NCBI RefSeq assembly: GCF_014207845.1
Contig: NZ_JACHLC010000006.1
Coordinates: 1-64,000 of the forward strand
Direction: 5' to 3'
DNA length: 64,000 nt
DNA from: Chryseobacterium shigense
Lineage (GTDB): Bacteria > Bacteroidota > Bacteroidia > Flavobacteriales > Weeksellaceae
Each line of letters opens with the position of its first letter. Positions within the stretch are counted from its first letter, which is position 1. Shown in pieces: positions 53,697 to 61,870 of this stretch. Position numbers and translations under genes: made by a program. The notes beneath the pieces were generated by a model. The model had not been told where the DNA came from. It made no database searches and was given only the letters and a program-made list of their open reading frames with translations.

Positions 53697-53726
53697 TTCT
53701 GAGTAAATCAGAAATTGTTTCTTTAT

Positions 53727-54308
53727 TTAGTATTCACGGATAATTTCTGTGAATTTTTGAGCGATTTCTTTCTGCCCGTTTTCGCTGGTAATATATTCCC
53801 TGTCCCTGGTATTATTTATAAAACCAAGTTCTACCAATACTGCGGGAGCTTTTGTTTCCCTCAGCATATAAAGATTTTTTTCTTCAATCTTACGGACATC
53901 AAATTTTTTGGAAATTTTTTCAGCAAGCTTTTTGGAATTGTCAGTATTCTGAATGTAAACTTCAGTTCCCTGTTTGGGAGTTTCCTTTTGAGGACTGTTA
54001 TTTACATGAAGAGAAATAACAAATTCCGGATTCAGCTTGTTGATCAGGGCTGCTCTTTCACCAAGAGTAGGGTATGTATCAGAATCTCTCGTTAAAACCA
54101 CCTCATACTGATCCTGGTTTTCATTGAACTTCCGGATCTCTTTGGCAATATTTATGGTAATCTCTTTTTCAACGTACTTTTCGAAGACAGTTCCCATATC
54201 ATTTCCGCCGTGTCCGGCATCTATAACAATAATTTTTTTATTGACGGGAGCAAAAGATAAAAATGAAGCAGAAAACGCTGATAAAGCAAGTAGTTTGATT
54301 CCTTTCAT
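53727..54308 (-). CDS. N-acetylmuramoyl-L-alanine amidase (Amidase_3)
   Basis: A 193-residue protein with signal peptide (LLALSAFSASFLSFAPV). Zinc-site motifs are IDAGHGGND, a middle Glu in VEKEITINIAKEI, and SLHVNNSP. The catalytic Glu near the end is in VLVELGFINN. It cuts amide bonds in peptidoglycan in the periplasm. No LysM or SPOR domain is attached. Single gene. Confidence 0.9.
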   Translation of the reverse strand: MKGIKLLALSAFSASFLSFAPVNKKIIVIDAGHGGNDMGTVFEKYVEKEITINIAKEIRKFNENQDQYEVVLTRDSDTYPTLGERAALINKLNPEFVISLHVNNSPQKETPKQGTEVYIQNTDNSKKLAEKISKKFDVRKIEEKNLYMLRETKAPAVLVELGFINNTRDREYITSENGQKEIAQKFTEIIREY

Positions 54309-54414
54309 TTCAATGATTTTTGGTTTTTCAAATAACGGGAATTCTTTCTTTAAAATTGGTTAACGTAATCTTAAAATTTGTTAATCTTTTTAAATCTATC
54401 AGTTGGGAATTCAG

Positions 54415-54963
54415 TTAGTTAAGAGAAATGTCCTCAGGTGAGTTGGCCCAGAGAAGATATTCCCCGCCCAGATTCTGCATAATCGACTTCCAAAGCGTCT
54501 GGTCGTTGGGAAGAGTATAATCCAGATTATAGATATCCACCACGGTCCACATTTTCCTTTGTACTTCATCATCCAGCTGTGCAGCAGACCATCCGGAGTA
54601 TCCTGAAAAGATTTTCACATCATCAATACTCAGTTCCTTATTAAGAACAGCGCTGATGATACTTTCAATATCCTCTGTAATATAAAAGTCCTTGCTGATT
54701 TCAGAATAAACTTCAGTTACCTTCTTCTTTTTAACGATAAAAAAGACCTTATCATTTTCAACAGGTCCGCCGTCATAGACCTCTATTTTGAAGTCAAAAA
54801 AATTTTTGAACTTATTACTCATCTGGCTGTTTTTCTTGTTCAATATCAAACCAAATGCACCGCTTTCGTTATGCTCAACGATCAGCACCACCGATCTCGA
54901 AAAAATATCGCCGGAAATGTCAGGTGTGGAAATTAATATTTTACCTTTGTATGAGTAATTCAT
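54415..54963 (-). CDS. YqgE/AlgH family protein
   Basis: At 182 residues it carries the full YqgE/AlgH (DUF179) domain: YKGKILISTPDISGDIFSRS, AFGLILNK, YDGGPVEN, and IFSGYSGWSAAQLDDE. The role is unclear in all bacteria. The open frame continues upstream to 55365 on this strand, but that lies antisense to pdxH; ATG at 54963 is the true start. Only 24 bases separate it from divergent pdxH. Confidence 0.9.
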   Translation of the reverse strand: MNYSYKGKILISTPDISGDIFSRSVVLIVEHNESGAFGLILNKKNSQMSNKFKNFFDFKIEVYDGGPVENDKVFFIVKKKKVTEVYSEISKDFYITEDIESIISAVLNKELSIDDVKIFSGYSGWSAAQLDDEVQRKMWTVVDIYNLDYTLPNDQTLWKSIMQNLGGEYLLWANSPEDISLN

Positions 54964-54965
54964 AC
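54949..54965. promoter_or_regulatory. Inverted repeat over the yqgE start codon
   Basis: GTATGA and TCATAC arms with a 5-base spacer overlap the yqgE ATG. It could be a site for shared control of yqgE and pdxH or simply coding constraint. Confidence 0.25.
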
Positions 54966-54987
54966 TCAAATTTAATAAAAAATATTT

Positions 54988-55629
54988 ATGGAAAACCTGC
55001 ACAATAAAAGAAAAGTGTATGAGAAATCCCAACTTATTGAAAGTGAGATAAAACAAAATCCGATTGAACAGTTCAGAGACTGGTTTTTGGATGCCAGTGA
55101 AAGCCCGGCAGTCTCTGAAGCCAATGCTATGGCGGTTTCCACAGTAGAAGAAGACGGATGTCCGAGGACAAGAATGGTGCTGCTTAAAGAATATACCTAT
55201 GAAGGATTTATTTTTTATACCAATTACAACAGCAGAAAAGGAAAGGCAATAAATAGCAATCATAAAGCCTGTCTGCATTTTTTCTGGCCCAACCTTGAGA
55301 GGCAAATAATCATTAAAGCCAATCTTGAAAAAATCGCTGAAAACCTTAGTGACGGGTATTTCCATTCCAGACCTAAAGGAAGTCAGCTGGGAGCTGTTGT
55401 TTCGCCCCAGAGCCAGGTGATTCCGGATAGAGAATTTCTGGAAAAAAAATTAAAAGAACTGGAAAAAGAATACGAAAACAGCGAAGTGCCAAGACCTGTC
55501 AACTGGGGTGGATACATTGCCAAACCTTACGAAATTGAATTCTGGCAGGGAAGACCAAACCGCCTCCACGACAGAATTATCTATCAGCTTGAAGATCTGG
55601 ACTGGAAAATTTCACGACTGGCACCATAA
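54988..55629 (+). CDS. pdxH: Pyridoxamine 5'-phosphate oxidase
   Basis: A 213-residue FMN enzyme oxidising pyridoxine or pyridoxamine phosphate to PLP. FMN and substrate motifs are NAMAVSTVEEDGCPRTRMVLLK, YTNYNSRKG, FFWPNLERQ, SQLGAVVSPQSQVI and the C-terminal FWQGRPNRLHDR. Length is normal. It diverges from yqgE. Confidence 0.96.
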   Translation: MENLHNKRKVYEKSQLIESEIKQNPIEQFRDWFLDASESPAVSEANAMAVSTVEEDGCPRTRMVLLKEYTYEGFIFYTNYNSRKGKAINSNHKACLHFFWPNLERQIIIKANLEKIAENLSDGYFHSRPKGSQLGAVVSPQSQVIPDREFLEKKLKELEKEYENSEVPRPVNWGGYIAKPYEIEFWQGRPNRLHDRIIYQLEDLDWKISRLAP

Positions 55630-55740
55630 AGGATCAAAGGCTGGATTGATTGTAGATGAAATAAATTTTTATGATTTCTATTATAATTATAAAAGATTCT
55701 AATCTGAACCTGTTATTTACAAATCATTTAAAATTCAATA

Positions 55741-55800
55741 GGAGCGGGCTTTAGCTCGCTTTTTAATTGCCACGCAGTACAACGGCTTTAGCCAAAACCA
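55741..55800. repeat. REP-like double hairpin element
   Basis: AGCGGGC-TTTA-GCTCGCT (55743-55760, one G-U pair) is followed by TTTT and, 22 bases later, by a second short hairpin GGC-TTTA-GCC. Both share GGCTTTAGC. The first can terminate pdxH. The composite resembles intergenic repeat elements I recall from Chryseobacterium. Confidence 0.6.
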
Positions 55801-55861
55801 TCATTGGTATTTATGCGGGGGTCAATATCTCTGGTGCTGAGACTCCTGACGAATACCACAC

Positions 55862-55890
55862 AAAAAAGGCCGCTTCCTGAGAAACGGCCT
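55862..55890 (-). terminator. Terminator after the HU gene
   Basis: A stem AGGCCG/CGGCCT with an A-run on the left that forms the U-tract on the minus strand. Confidence 0.7.
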
Positions 55891-55912
55891 GTGAGTTTTT
55901 TAATCTGAATGA

Positions 55913-56203
55913 TTATTTTTTCTTAGCACCAGAAACTGCATTGGATAAATCAGCTCCTGCCTTGAATTTAGCAACTTTTTTAGCAGCAATTTTGATTGGT
56001 TTTTTAGTTGCAGGGTTGATCCCTTGTCTGGCAGCTCTCTCAGCTACTGAGAAAGTTCCGAATCCTACTAAAGAAACTTTTCCGTCTTTTTTCTTTAGGG
56101 TAGTAGTTACATTACCAATGAATGATTCTAGAGCAGCTTTTGCTGCAACTTTAGTGATTCCTGCATCTTTTGCGATTGCGTCGATTAATTCAGACTTGTT
56201 CAT
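55913..56203 (-). CDS. HU-family DNA-binding protein
   Basis: A 96-residue histone-like protein. It has NKSELIDAIAKDAG, the typical GFGTFSVAERAARQGINPAT arm region with the Pro-containing tip, and a Lys-rich end. It binds and bends DNA as a dimer. A TATATTTG box lies upstream at 56237-56244 on the minus strand, giving a leader of about 30 bases. Confidence 0.94.
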   Translation of the reverse strand: MNKSELIDAIAKDAGITKVAAKAALESFIGNVTTTLKKKDGKVSLVGFGTFSVAERAARQGINPATKKPIKIAAKKVAKFKAGADLSNAVSGAKKK

Positions 56204-56236
56204 AATTTTTAATATTAAGTTAGTTCGTAATTATAG

Positions 56237-56244
56237 CAAATATA
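56237..56244 (-). promoter_or_regulatory. -7 promoter element of the HU gene
   Basis: TATATTTG on the minus strand, 34 bases before the HU ATG. Confidence 0.5.
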
Positions 56245-56589
56245 ATACTATTTTCTAATTGTGCAATTATTTTATTAAAAGTTGTAAAATATTTTTGCTT
56301 TTTGATGAAAACAGTTAAAATATGATAATTTGATTTTTTACTAAAAATCTACGTTAGCGCTCACTAAAATCGTGCCAAATGCTTATGAGTATTGACTTTA
56401 GCAAAAAAAGAATATTATTTCCTGTATTTATTAAATCCTAAATTACGTATAAAGTATTAATATTTTTAACGATATGTTTGCTGATTTTATAAACAATGTC
56501 TTGAAAACTTGTGTAATGCAAAATTAAATAGCTGGGTTTGTGGGACTTTTAAAATGATTTCAAAAGTCCGATTTATTAATTTTTATTAA
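56245..56589. other. Gene-free AT-rich region
   Basis: About 345 bases between the HU and panD promoters. I see no gene, repeat or structured RNA here. Confidence 0.5.
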
Positions 56590-56597
56590 TAAATTTG
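56590..56597 (+). promoter_or_regulatory. -7 promoter element four bases before panD ATG
   Basis: TAAATTTG is followed by CAGA and the ATG at 56602, as at queD, pssA and the sulfatase-fold gene. Confidence 0.55.
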
Positions 56598-56601
56598 CAG
56601 A

Positions 56602-56952
56602 ATGTTAATAGAAGTTTTCAAGTCTAAGATCCACAGGGTACGGGTTACAGCCTCGGACCTTAATTATATTGGGAGTATAACGATTGATGAAGATCTTATA
56701 GAAGCTGCCGGTCTGGTAGTGGGAGAAAGGGTCTATATCGTCAACGTAAATAATGGAGAGCGTTTTGATACCTACGTTATCAAAGGAAAAAGAAAATCCG
56801 GGGAGGTATGCCTGAACGGGCCTGCTGCAAGGAAGGTACAGAAAGATGATATCATCATTATCATTGCCTATGCACAGATGACACCTGAAGAAGCAAAAGT
56901 ATTCCAGCCGAAAATCGTTTTTCCTGATGAAAAGACCAATCTTCTAACCTGA
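56602..56952 (+). CDS. panD: Aspartate 1-decarboxylase
   Basis: At 116 residues it makes beta-alanine for pantothenate and CoA. The self-processing site is the Gly-Ser in YIGSITID near residues 24-25, where Ser becomes the pyruvoyl group. [14 protein letters not shown] and [10 protein letters not shown] are conserved. Three bases separate it from the flippase-like gene, implying cotranscription. Confidence 0.96.
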   Translation: MLIEVFKSKIHRVRVTASDLNYIGSITIDEDLIEAAGLVVGERVYIVNVNNGERFDTYVIKGKRKSGEVCLNGPAARKVQKDDIIIIIAYAQMTPEEAKVFQPKIVFPDEKTNLLT

Positions 56953-56955
56953 TCC

Positions 56956-57984
56956 ATGGAGAAAAAAACAAAGAGTCCTTTAAAATCAATACTTACAATA
57001 GTAATATCGCTTGCTTTTGCAGGCTTTTTTTTATGGCTTGCCTTAAAAGGACTTGATTTTAAAGTGATCAGGGCATCTCTGGCAAAAGCAAATTATGCAT
57101 GGGTATTATTTGCTTCTGTTTTTGGGATTCTCGCTTACTGGTTCAGGGCTGTACGCTGGAATCTGATGCTCGAACCCATGGGACACAGGATTTCTAATTC
57201 AAACTCGCTTTGGTCCATATCTTTCGGGTACCTGATGAATCTTACCATTCCTAGAAGTGGTGAAGTGGCAAGGGCTACCGCTTTATATGGAGTGGAAAAA
57301 GTACCGGTGGATCAGTCTTTCGGAACCATTATTCTTGAAAGAGTGGTGGATCTTATCTGTATGCTGGGCTTTTTAGGGCTTACACTTTTATTCAAATACG
57401 AAGCTATCCTGTCCTTTTATGAAAATTCAGGATTTAATATTAACCCCAATAAAATACTGTTAATTCTTCTGATACCCGTGGTAGGAACTGTTCTGTTCTT
57501 TGTTTTCAAAAAGAAACTGGCAGATGTTCCGTTCCTGGGAAAGATTGTAAGCTTTATTGATGGGATCTTCCAGGGATTAACAACTATCTTTAAATTAAAA
57601 GAAAAAGGGAAGTTCATCCTTTATACTGTAGGAATATGGGTTTGTTACTATTTTGCAGCTTATCTCGTATGTTTTGCTCTTCCTGAAACCTCTAATTTTA
57701 CTATTGCTGACGGCTTTTTCATCATTGTTGTCGGCACTTTGGGGATGATTATTCCTGCCAGTGGTGGGATTGGAGCATTTAACCTGGCAATGAAATACGG
57801 TTTTATGGCTTTGTTTATCTCAATGGGGAAAAGCGCTGATTTAGGTGGTGAAATGGGGCTTACCTATTCATTTATTTCACTTCCGTTACAAATCACTATT
57901 ATGCTGGTGATGGGACTTATTTCTATCCCGATGCTTGCAAAGGCAAGAGAAAAAGCAGTTTCTGATAAGGAGTTTGAAAACTAA
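56956..57984 (+). CDS. Lysylphosphatidylglycerol synthase TM-domain (UPF0104) flippase-like protein
   Basis: A 342-residue protein with about eight membrane segments. The family blocks AYWFRAVRWNLMLEP, NLTIPRSGEVARATALY, and SFGTIILERVVDLICM are present. Proteins of this family include the flippase half of MprF and the GtrA-like transporters; single TM-only forms have no settled substrate. It is three bases from panD. A terminator lies 33 bases after it. Confidence 0.85.
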   Translation: MEKKTKSPLKSILTIVISLAFAGFFLWLALKGLDFKVIRASLAKANYAWVLFASVFGILAYWFRAVRWNLMLEPMGHRISNSNSLWSISFGYLMNLTIPRSGEVARATALYGVEKVPVDQSFGTIILERVVDLICMLGFLGLTLLFKYEAILSFYENSGFNINPNKILLILLIPVVGTVLFFVFKKKLADVPFLGKIVSFIDGIFQGLTTIFKLKEKGKFILYTVGIWVCYYFAAYLVCFALPETSNFTIADGFFIIVVGTLGMIIPASGGIGAFNLAMKYGFMALFISMGKSADLGGEMGLTYSFISLPLQITIMLVMGLISIPMLAKAREKAVSDKEFEN

Positions 57985-58015
57985 TTCAATACTAAACTCT
58001 AAGAAAATAAATACA

Positions 58016-58040
58016 GGTCCGGTTTTAGCCGGACTTTTTT
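58016..58040 (+). terminator. Terminator after the flippase-like gene
   Basis: A stem GTCCGG/CCGGAC (58017-58022 with 58029-58034) followed by TTTTTT. Confidence 0.75.
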
Positions 58041-58174
58041 GTGCTGTAACCGGAAAAGCCAATCAAAAATATAAACCGTGTATTCCTTTCCTTATCACTT
58101 TCTTTTTATATGTTAAAACCCTCATAAAATCAAATATTTATTTTGTTAACCGTGTGTCAGTCATTTAGAAAATA

Positions 58175-58441
58175 TTGTTTTTGGTTACCATTTATCAGGG
58201 AAAACAGAATAACCAGCATTTTGGAATGATAGAAAATGCCTTTATCAGAGCAGTAGATGCCAAAGGAAAAGAAATTACAAAATACAGCCTTTCAGGAGAT
58301 GCAAGCATGAACGGAAAATGTGCCATGGTTTTTGCCGAAGCATACCGTCACAATGGCGACTGGAAGTTCCGTGCTATAGGAGAACCTCATCATACAGATA
58401 ACTTTATTGAGATCCTGAAACAGTACGCGTACAGCAATTAA
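58175..58441 (+). pseudogene. TerD-family C-terminal fragment
   Basis: About 88 residues matching only the C-terminal half of TerD stress proteins: FLVTIYQGKQNNQHFGMIENAFIRAV and the WKFRAIGE motif near the end. The matching sequence starts abruptly after a TAG at 58163. The only start is a TTG. The N-terminal half, including the Ca2+-binding acidic loops, is missing. TerD proteins act in tellurite and phage/colicin tolerance complexes. This is a remnant. Confidence 0.8.
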
Positions 58442-58463
58442 ACCTGAATTTTATCAAACTTAA

Positions 58464-58502
58464 AAGCCGGCAGGGAAGTTTTCAACTTCCGCTGCCGGCT
58501 TC
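58464..58502. terminator. Long hairpin between terD fragment and terY-like gene
   Basis: A 16-bp stem with one bulge (58465-58480 with 58484-58501 region) and TTC loop. No clear T-run, so it may be a transcription pause, attenuator or RNA end rather than a full terminator. Confidence 0.6.
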
Positions 58503-58522
58503 AGAATTCATATTATCTTACC

Positions 58523-59159
58523 TTGAGCAGGAGACTTTTAGCATACTTTTTACTGGATACTTCCGGTTCCATGAACGGGGCCCATCCAGGCACTTAATAA
58601 TGGATTTAACGGACTGATAAGCATGCTCCGTGCTGATCCCCAGGCAATGGACAACCTTCATCTCAGCGTGATCACCTTTGACCGTAAAGTTAGAAACATC
58701 ATTCCGCTGACTGATCTGGCCAGCTTTTATCCTATGGAGATTACCTGTCCGGACAGTGGCCCTACCCATACCGGTGCGGCTTTGGAAATGGTTTCGGAGC
58801 TGGTAAAAAAAGAACTGATCAGAGGTTCTTCGGATGGAAAAGATGACTGGAAACCGCTACTGTTTATATTTACAGACGGAAAACCATCAGATATCCAGAA
58901 ATACAGACAGATGATCCCTGTAATCAGAGGCCTGGAATTCGGGGCTATTGTAGGCTGTGCCGCAGGGCCGAAAGCAGATGAACAGTTTTTGAAGGAGCTT
59001 ACAGATCATGTGGTAAAGCTGGACACTACCGATGCCATTACACTTTCCTCATTTTTCAAATGGGTAAGCTCATCCATTACGATGGGAGGAAAATCACAGG
59101 GAACGGGAGAAAGCGCACCATTGCCGCCACCGCCTTCCGAGCTTAATATTATTATCTAA
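58523..59159 (+). pseudogene. terY-like von Willebrand A gene with internal frameshift
   Basis: From a TTG at 58523 the frame encodes SRRLLAYFLLDTSGSMNG, the TerY start with the DxSxS metal-ion site. It then runs out of frame at GGGGCCC near 58580. From there the next frame gives PIQALNNGFNGLISMLRADP and continues normally to a stop at 59159. Adding two bases (as in GGGGAGCCC) would restore the canonical NGEPIQ junction. The intact 3' part (from ATG 58623) has 178 residues and would lack the metal site. TerY proteins are thought to work with a PP2C and a kinase. Confidence 0.82.
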
Positions 59160-59179
59160 ATCACTTGTCTTTATAAATC

Positions 59180-59734
59180 ATGAGAAGACTGCCTATTTAT
59201 TTTTTAGTCGATGTTTCCGAATCTATGGTTGGAGAGCCTATTGAGCAGGTTCAGGAAGGCATCGCCAATATCATCAGGGAATTAAAAAAAGACCCTTATT
59301 CACTTGAAACAGTTTACATTTCCATTATAGGTTTCGCAGGTGAGGCTGAGGTTATTACCCCGATGCAGGATATTATCAGTTTTTATCCTCCGAAAATTCC
59401 TATCGGAAGCGGAACATCGTTGTCTCAGGGACTGATTAAAGTAATGGATTGTATAGACCGGGATATCGTAAAAACAACCTATGAAAGAAAAGGCGACTGG
59501 AAACCTATTGTTTTTCTTTTTACAGACGGAGTTCCTACCGATGATGCCACAAAAGCTATAGAAAGGTGGAATAATAAATATCATGGGAAATCCAATACCA
59601 TAGCCGGAAATAATAATGACCGCACAAAAGTAGATTTTATGAACGATACCGACATCGATCAGCAGCTTCTTACTTGGACAGATTTCTGGAGCCGCGGAAA
59701 TCATGACGACAGAACATTGGCTATAATTTATTAA
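59180..59734 (+). CDS. Chimeric terY-like vWA / PP2C C-terminal fusion
   Basis: A 184-residue reading frame. Residues 1 to about 142 are a good TerY vWA: FLVDVSESM (DxSxS) and FLFTDGVPTDDATKAIERW. The expected TerY continuation then stops, and the last ~40 residues (FMNDTDIDQQLLTW, DFWSRGNHDDRTLAIIY) resemble the C-terminal end of the PP2C phosphatases that normally lie between TerY and the kinase. The junction is near base 59606. A deletion that joined two neighbouring genes in frame would explain it. Activity is doubtful. Confidence 0.7.
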   Translation: MRRLPIYFLVDVSESMVGEPIEQVQEGIANIIRELKKDPYSLETVYISIIGFAGEAEVITPMQDIISFYPPKIPIGSGTSLSQGLIKVMDCIDRDIVKTTYERKGDWKPIVFLFTDGVPTDDATKAIERWNNKYHGKSNTIAGNNNDRTKVDFMNDTDIDQQLLTWTDFWSRGNHDDRTLAIIY

Positions 59735-59736
59735 AC

Positions 59737-61248
59737 ATGAAAAAGACCGTTAAAGTTATTTCCATTCTGGATCATACAAAATCTTATGAGTATGTTGATG
59801 AAAGCCCAATCCGTGGCGGGGTAAAAGACGTCTACTTTTCGCCTGAAAGGGAATATGTGGTTGCCTTTTACAGGAATCCTCTGGATGAAGGACAGAAAGA
59901 GCGTATTATGAGAATTGTTTCCACTTATCTGGAAAATATTAAAAACGGAAATTCATCAGATTACTTTCTGAACGAAATATTCAGATGGCCGTATGATATT
60001 GTAGAAAAAAATAAGCTGACGGGTATTGTAGTTCCCATTTATCATGATAAATTCTCTTTTGCCAAAGGATATATCGGATCGGATAATATCCAGGGACAGG
60101 ACAAAGTAGGAAAATGGTTCACGGCACCGATGTTCAGAAACCAACAATATCCTTTAAGGCTGGATCATTCCGAGCTTGGGGATTGGCTGAGTTATTTCCA
60201 GATTACCATTAATATCAGCAGGGGAGTAAAAAAACTTCATCAGATGGGGCTGGCACATTCCGATCTTTCCTATAACAATATCCTGATAGATCCCGTTACG
60301 AAATCTGCCTGTATTATTGACATAGACGGATTGGTTGTTCCAAAATTATTCCCTCCCGAAGTTATCGGGACCGCTGATTTTATTGCCCCTGAAGTCTTAA
60401 AGACCAAGCACTTGGGTATGCAGGACCCCGGAAGACATCTGCCCAATCAGAAAACCGATCTTCACGCATTGGCAGTCCTCATCTATATGTACCTGTTCCG
60501 CAGGCACCCTTTAAGAGGAGGAAAGATCTGGGATCTTGATTCTGAAAAGGATGAGATTATTTCTATGGGAGAAAAAGCCCTGTTTATAGAACATTCTGCC
60601 GATTCCAATAATCAGGTGAAACCCGACCATCTGAGGAAATGGGACGCGTTCTGGGGCGATCCGCAGAAAATTCCTTTTACCGCAGCCGGACCTTACCTCT
60701 CCGAATTGTTTAAAAAAGCTTTTATAGATGGGCTTCATGACCCGATCAGACGTCCTACAGCCAATGAATGGGAAACTGCATTACTCAAAACCGCCGATCT
60801 GATACAGCCATGCCACAACCCGGAATGTACGGAAAAATGGTATGTATTCGACAATAGCAGCAACCCGAAATGTCCTTTCTGTGGTACACCGCATCAGGGA
60901 ACGCTTCCGGTTCTGGATCTGTATTTTAAGTTTGATGATGAAGTATGGAAGCCTGAAAACCACAGGCTGATGGTGTATAACAACCAATATTTATTCAAAT
61001 GGCATGTTTCCAGAAAAGTGATCAGAAATGAAAATCTTACGATGCAGGATAAAATGCAGGTAGGTTATTTTACCTTTCATCATGGAAAATGGGTGTTTGT
61101 TAATCAAAGCCTGACTTCTATGAAAGATGTTACGGAGCAGAAAGAAATTCCGCCGGGATCTATGGTTGAACTGACGGATGGAAAGAAAATACTTTTGTCT
61201 GCGGAAGAAGGTGGAAGACTGGTATTGGTAACGATGGCGAATCAGTAA
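59737..61248 (+). CDS. TerY-associated protein kinase with zinc ribbon and C-terminal FHA-like region
   Basis: A 503-residue protein. A Ser/Thr kinase domain has AHSDLSYNNILID as catalytic loop (His174, Asp176, Asn181) and IIDIDGL in the DFG place. The usual VAxK Lys reads VAFYR. A zinc ribbon follows at about residues 359-382 (CHNPEC and CPFCG). The C-terminal ~110 residues are beta-rich (LMVYNNQYLFKWHV). This layout is known from TerY-P modules of one vWA protein, a PP2C and a kinase. The gene is intact, two bases after the fusion frame. The phosphatase gene itself is missing. Confidence 0.85.
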   Translation: MKKTVKVISILDHTKSYEYVDESPIRGGVKDVYFSPEREYVVAFYRNPLDEGQKERIMRIVSTYLENIKNGNSSDYFLNEIFRWPYDIVEKNKLTGIVVPIYHDKFSFAKGYIGSDNIQGQDKVGKWFTAPMFRNQQYPLRLDHSELGDWLSYFQITINISRGVKKLHQMGLAHSDLSYNNILIDPVTKSACIIDIDGLVVPKLFPPEVIGTADFIAPEVLKTKHLGMQDPGRHLPNQKTDLHALAVLIYMYLFRRHPLRGGKIWDLDSEKDEIISMGEKALFIEHSADSNNQVKPDHLRKWDAFWGDPQKIPFTAAGPYLSELFKKAFIDGLHDPIRRPTANEWETALLKTADLIQPCHNPECTEKWYVFDNSSNPKCPFCGTPHQGTLPVLDLYFKFDDEVWKPENHRLMVYNNQYLFKWHVSRKVIRNENLTMQDKMQVGYFTFHHGKWVFVNQSLTSMKDVTEQKEIPPGSMVELTDGKKILLSAEEGGRLVLVTMANQ

Positions 61249-61260
61249 ACTGTATTTTGA

Positions 61261-61316
61261 ACCACCCCGTCAAAAATTCGTTGAATTTTTGCCACCCCTC
61301 CAAGGGAGGGGAATTT
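61261..61316. repeat. Intergenic double-hairpin repeat
   Basis: Two adjacent perfect hairpins: CAAAAATTC-GTT-GAATTTTTG (61271-61291) and CCCCTCC-AAG-GGAGGGG (61295-61311). I recall this composite as a repeated intergenic sequence in flavobacteria. It lies after the kinase gene and next to a GNAT gene whose C-terminal codons approach it. Confidence 0.65.
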
Positions 61317-61359
61317 AGGTATCAAGTAATTATTGTTTTTTTTAACAATCATGAAATAT

Positions 61360-61827
61360 TTATCTACTGAAGGGGCTGAGGCTCTCGAAGCCACCCTGAA
61401 ATTCCATAAAAAAGGAATGCTCATCCTCGTTTACTGTTTTAAAACCTAAGCTTGTATATAAATGTTGGGCTTTATTTGTTTTTAATACACTTAATGATAC
61501 TGTTTTTTCTTCTGCGGAAGATTCTGTGAGAATATTGCCCAAAATCTTTTTTCCAAGGCCTTTTCCCTGCTGGCCGGGATCAATCTGAAGCTGAAGAACT
61601 TCTGTTTTATGACCGGTTCTGCTGATCTTCAATAATCCTACAGGTTCATTGTTTAAAAGAATGATGTTGGCTTTGTCGAACTGGTAAAGAATCCTCTGAA
61701 GCGTAGCCTCTCTGTCTGTTGGAAGATGGGAAGCTGAATAATGAGGATTCATCGTTTTTGTTCTCAGGTCAAGAAGATAGTCGATATCATTTTCTGTGGC
61801 TTTCCTGTAGGTGATGGCAGTATTCAT
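61360..61827 (-). CDS. GNAT family N-acetyltransferase
   Basis: A 155-residue single GNAT domain. The acetyl-CoA pyrophosphate loop reads QQGKGLGKKIL, and HLYTSLGFKTV is the last conserved block. The start TYRKATENDIDYLLDL is typical. The end, EFQGGFESLSPFSR, extends beyond the usual GNAT end. Substrate unknown. Confidence 0.85.
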   Translation of the reverse strand: MNTAITYRKATENDIDYLLDLRTKTMNPHYSASHLPTDREATLQRILYQFDKANIILLNNEPVGLLKISRTGHKTEVLQLQIDPGQQGKGLGKKILGNILTESSAEEKTVSLSVLKTNKAQHLYTSLGFKTVNEDEHSFFMEFQGGFESLSPFSR

Positions 61828-61870
61828 AAGATATTTGTGAAGTTCAGTTTAAAAGCAGGTTGTATCAGAA

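Noticed and set aside
54964..55365. Upstream extension of the yqgE frame by about 134 residues
   Set aside because: It lies entirely antisense to pdxH, has no family match, and the YqgE domain starts at ATG 54963.
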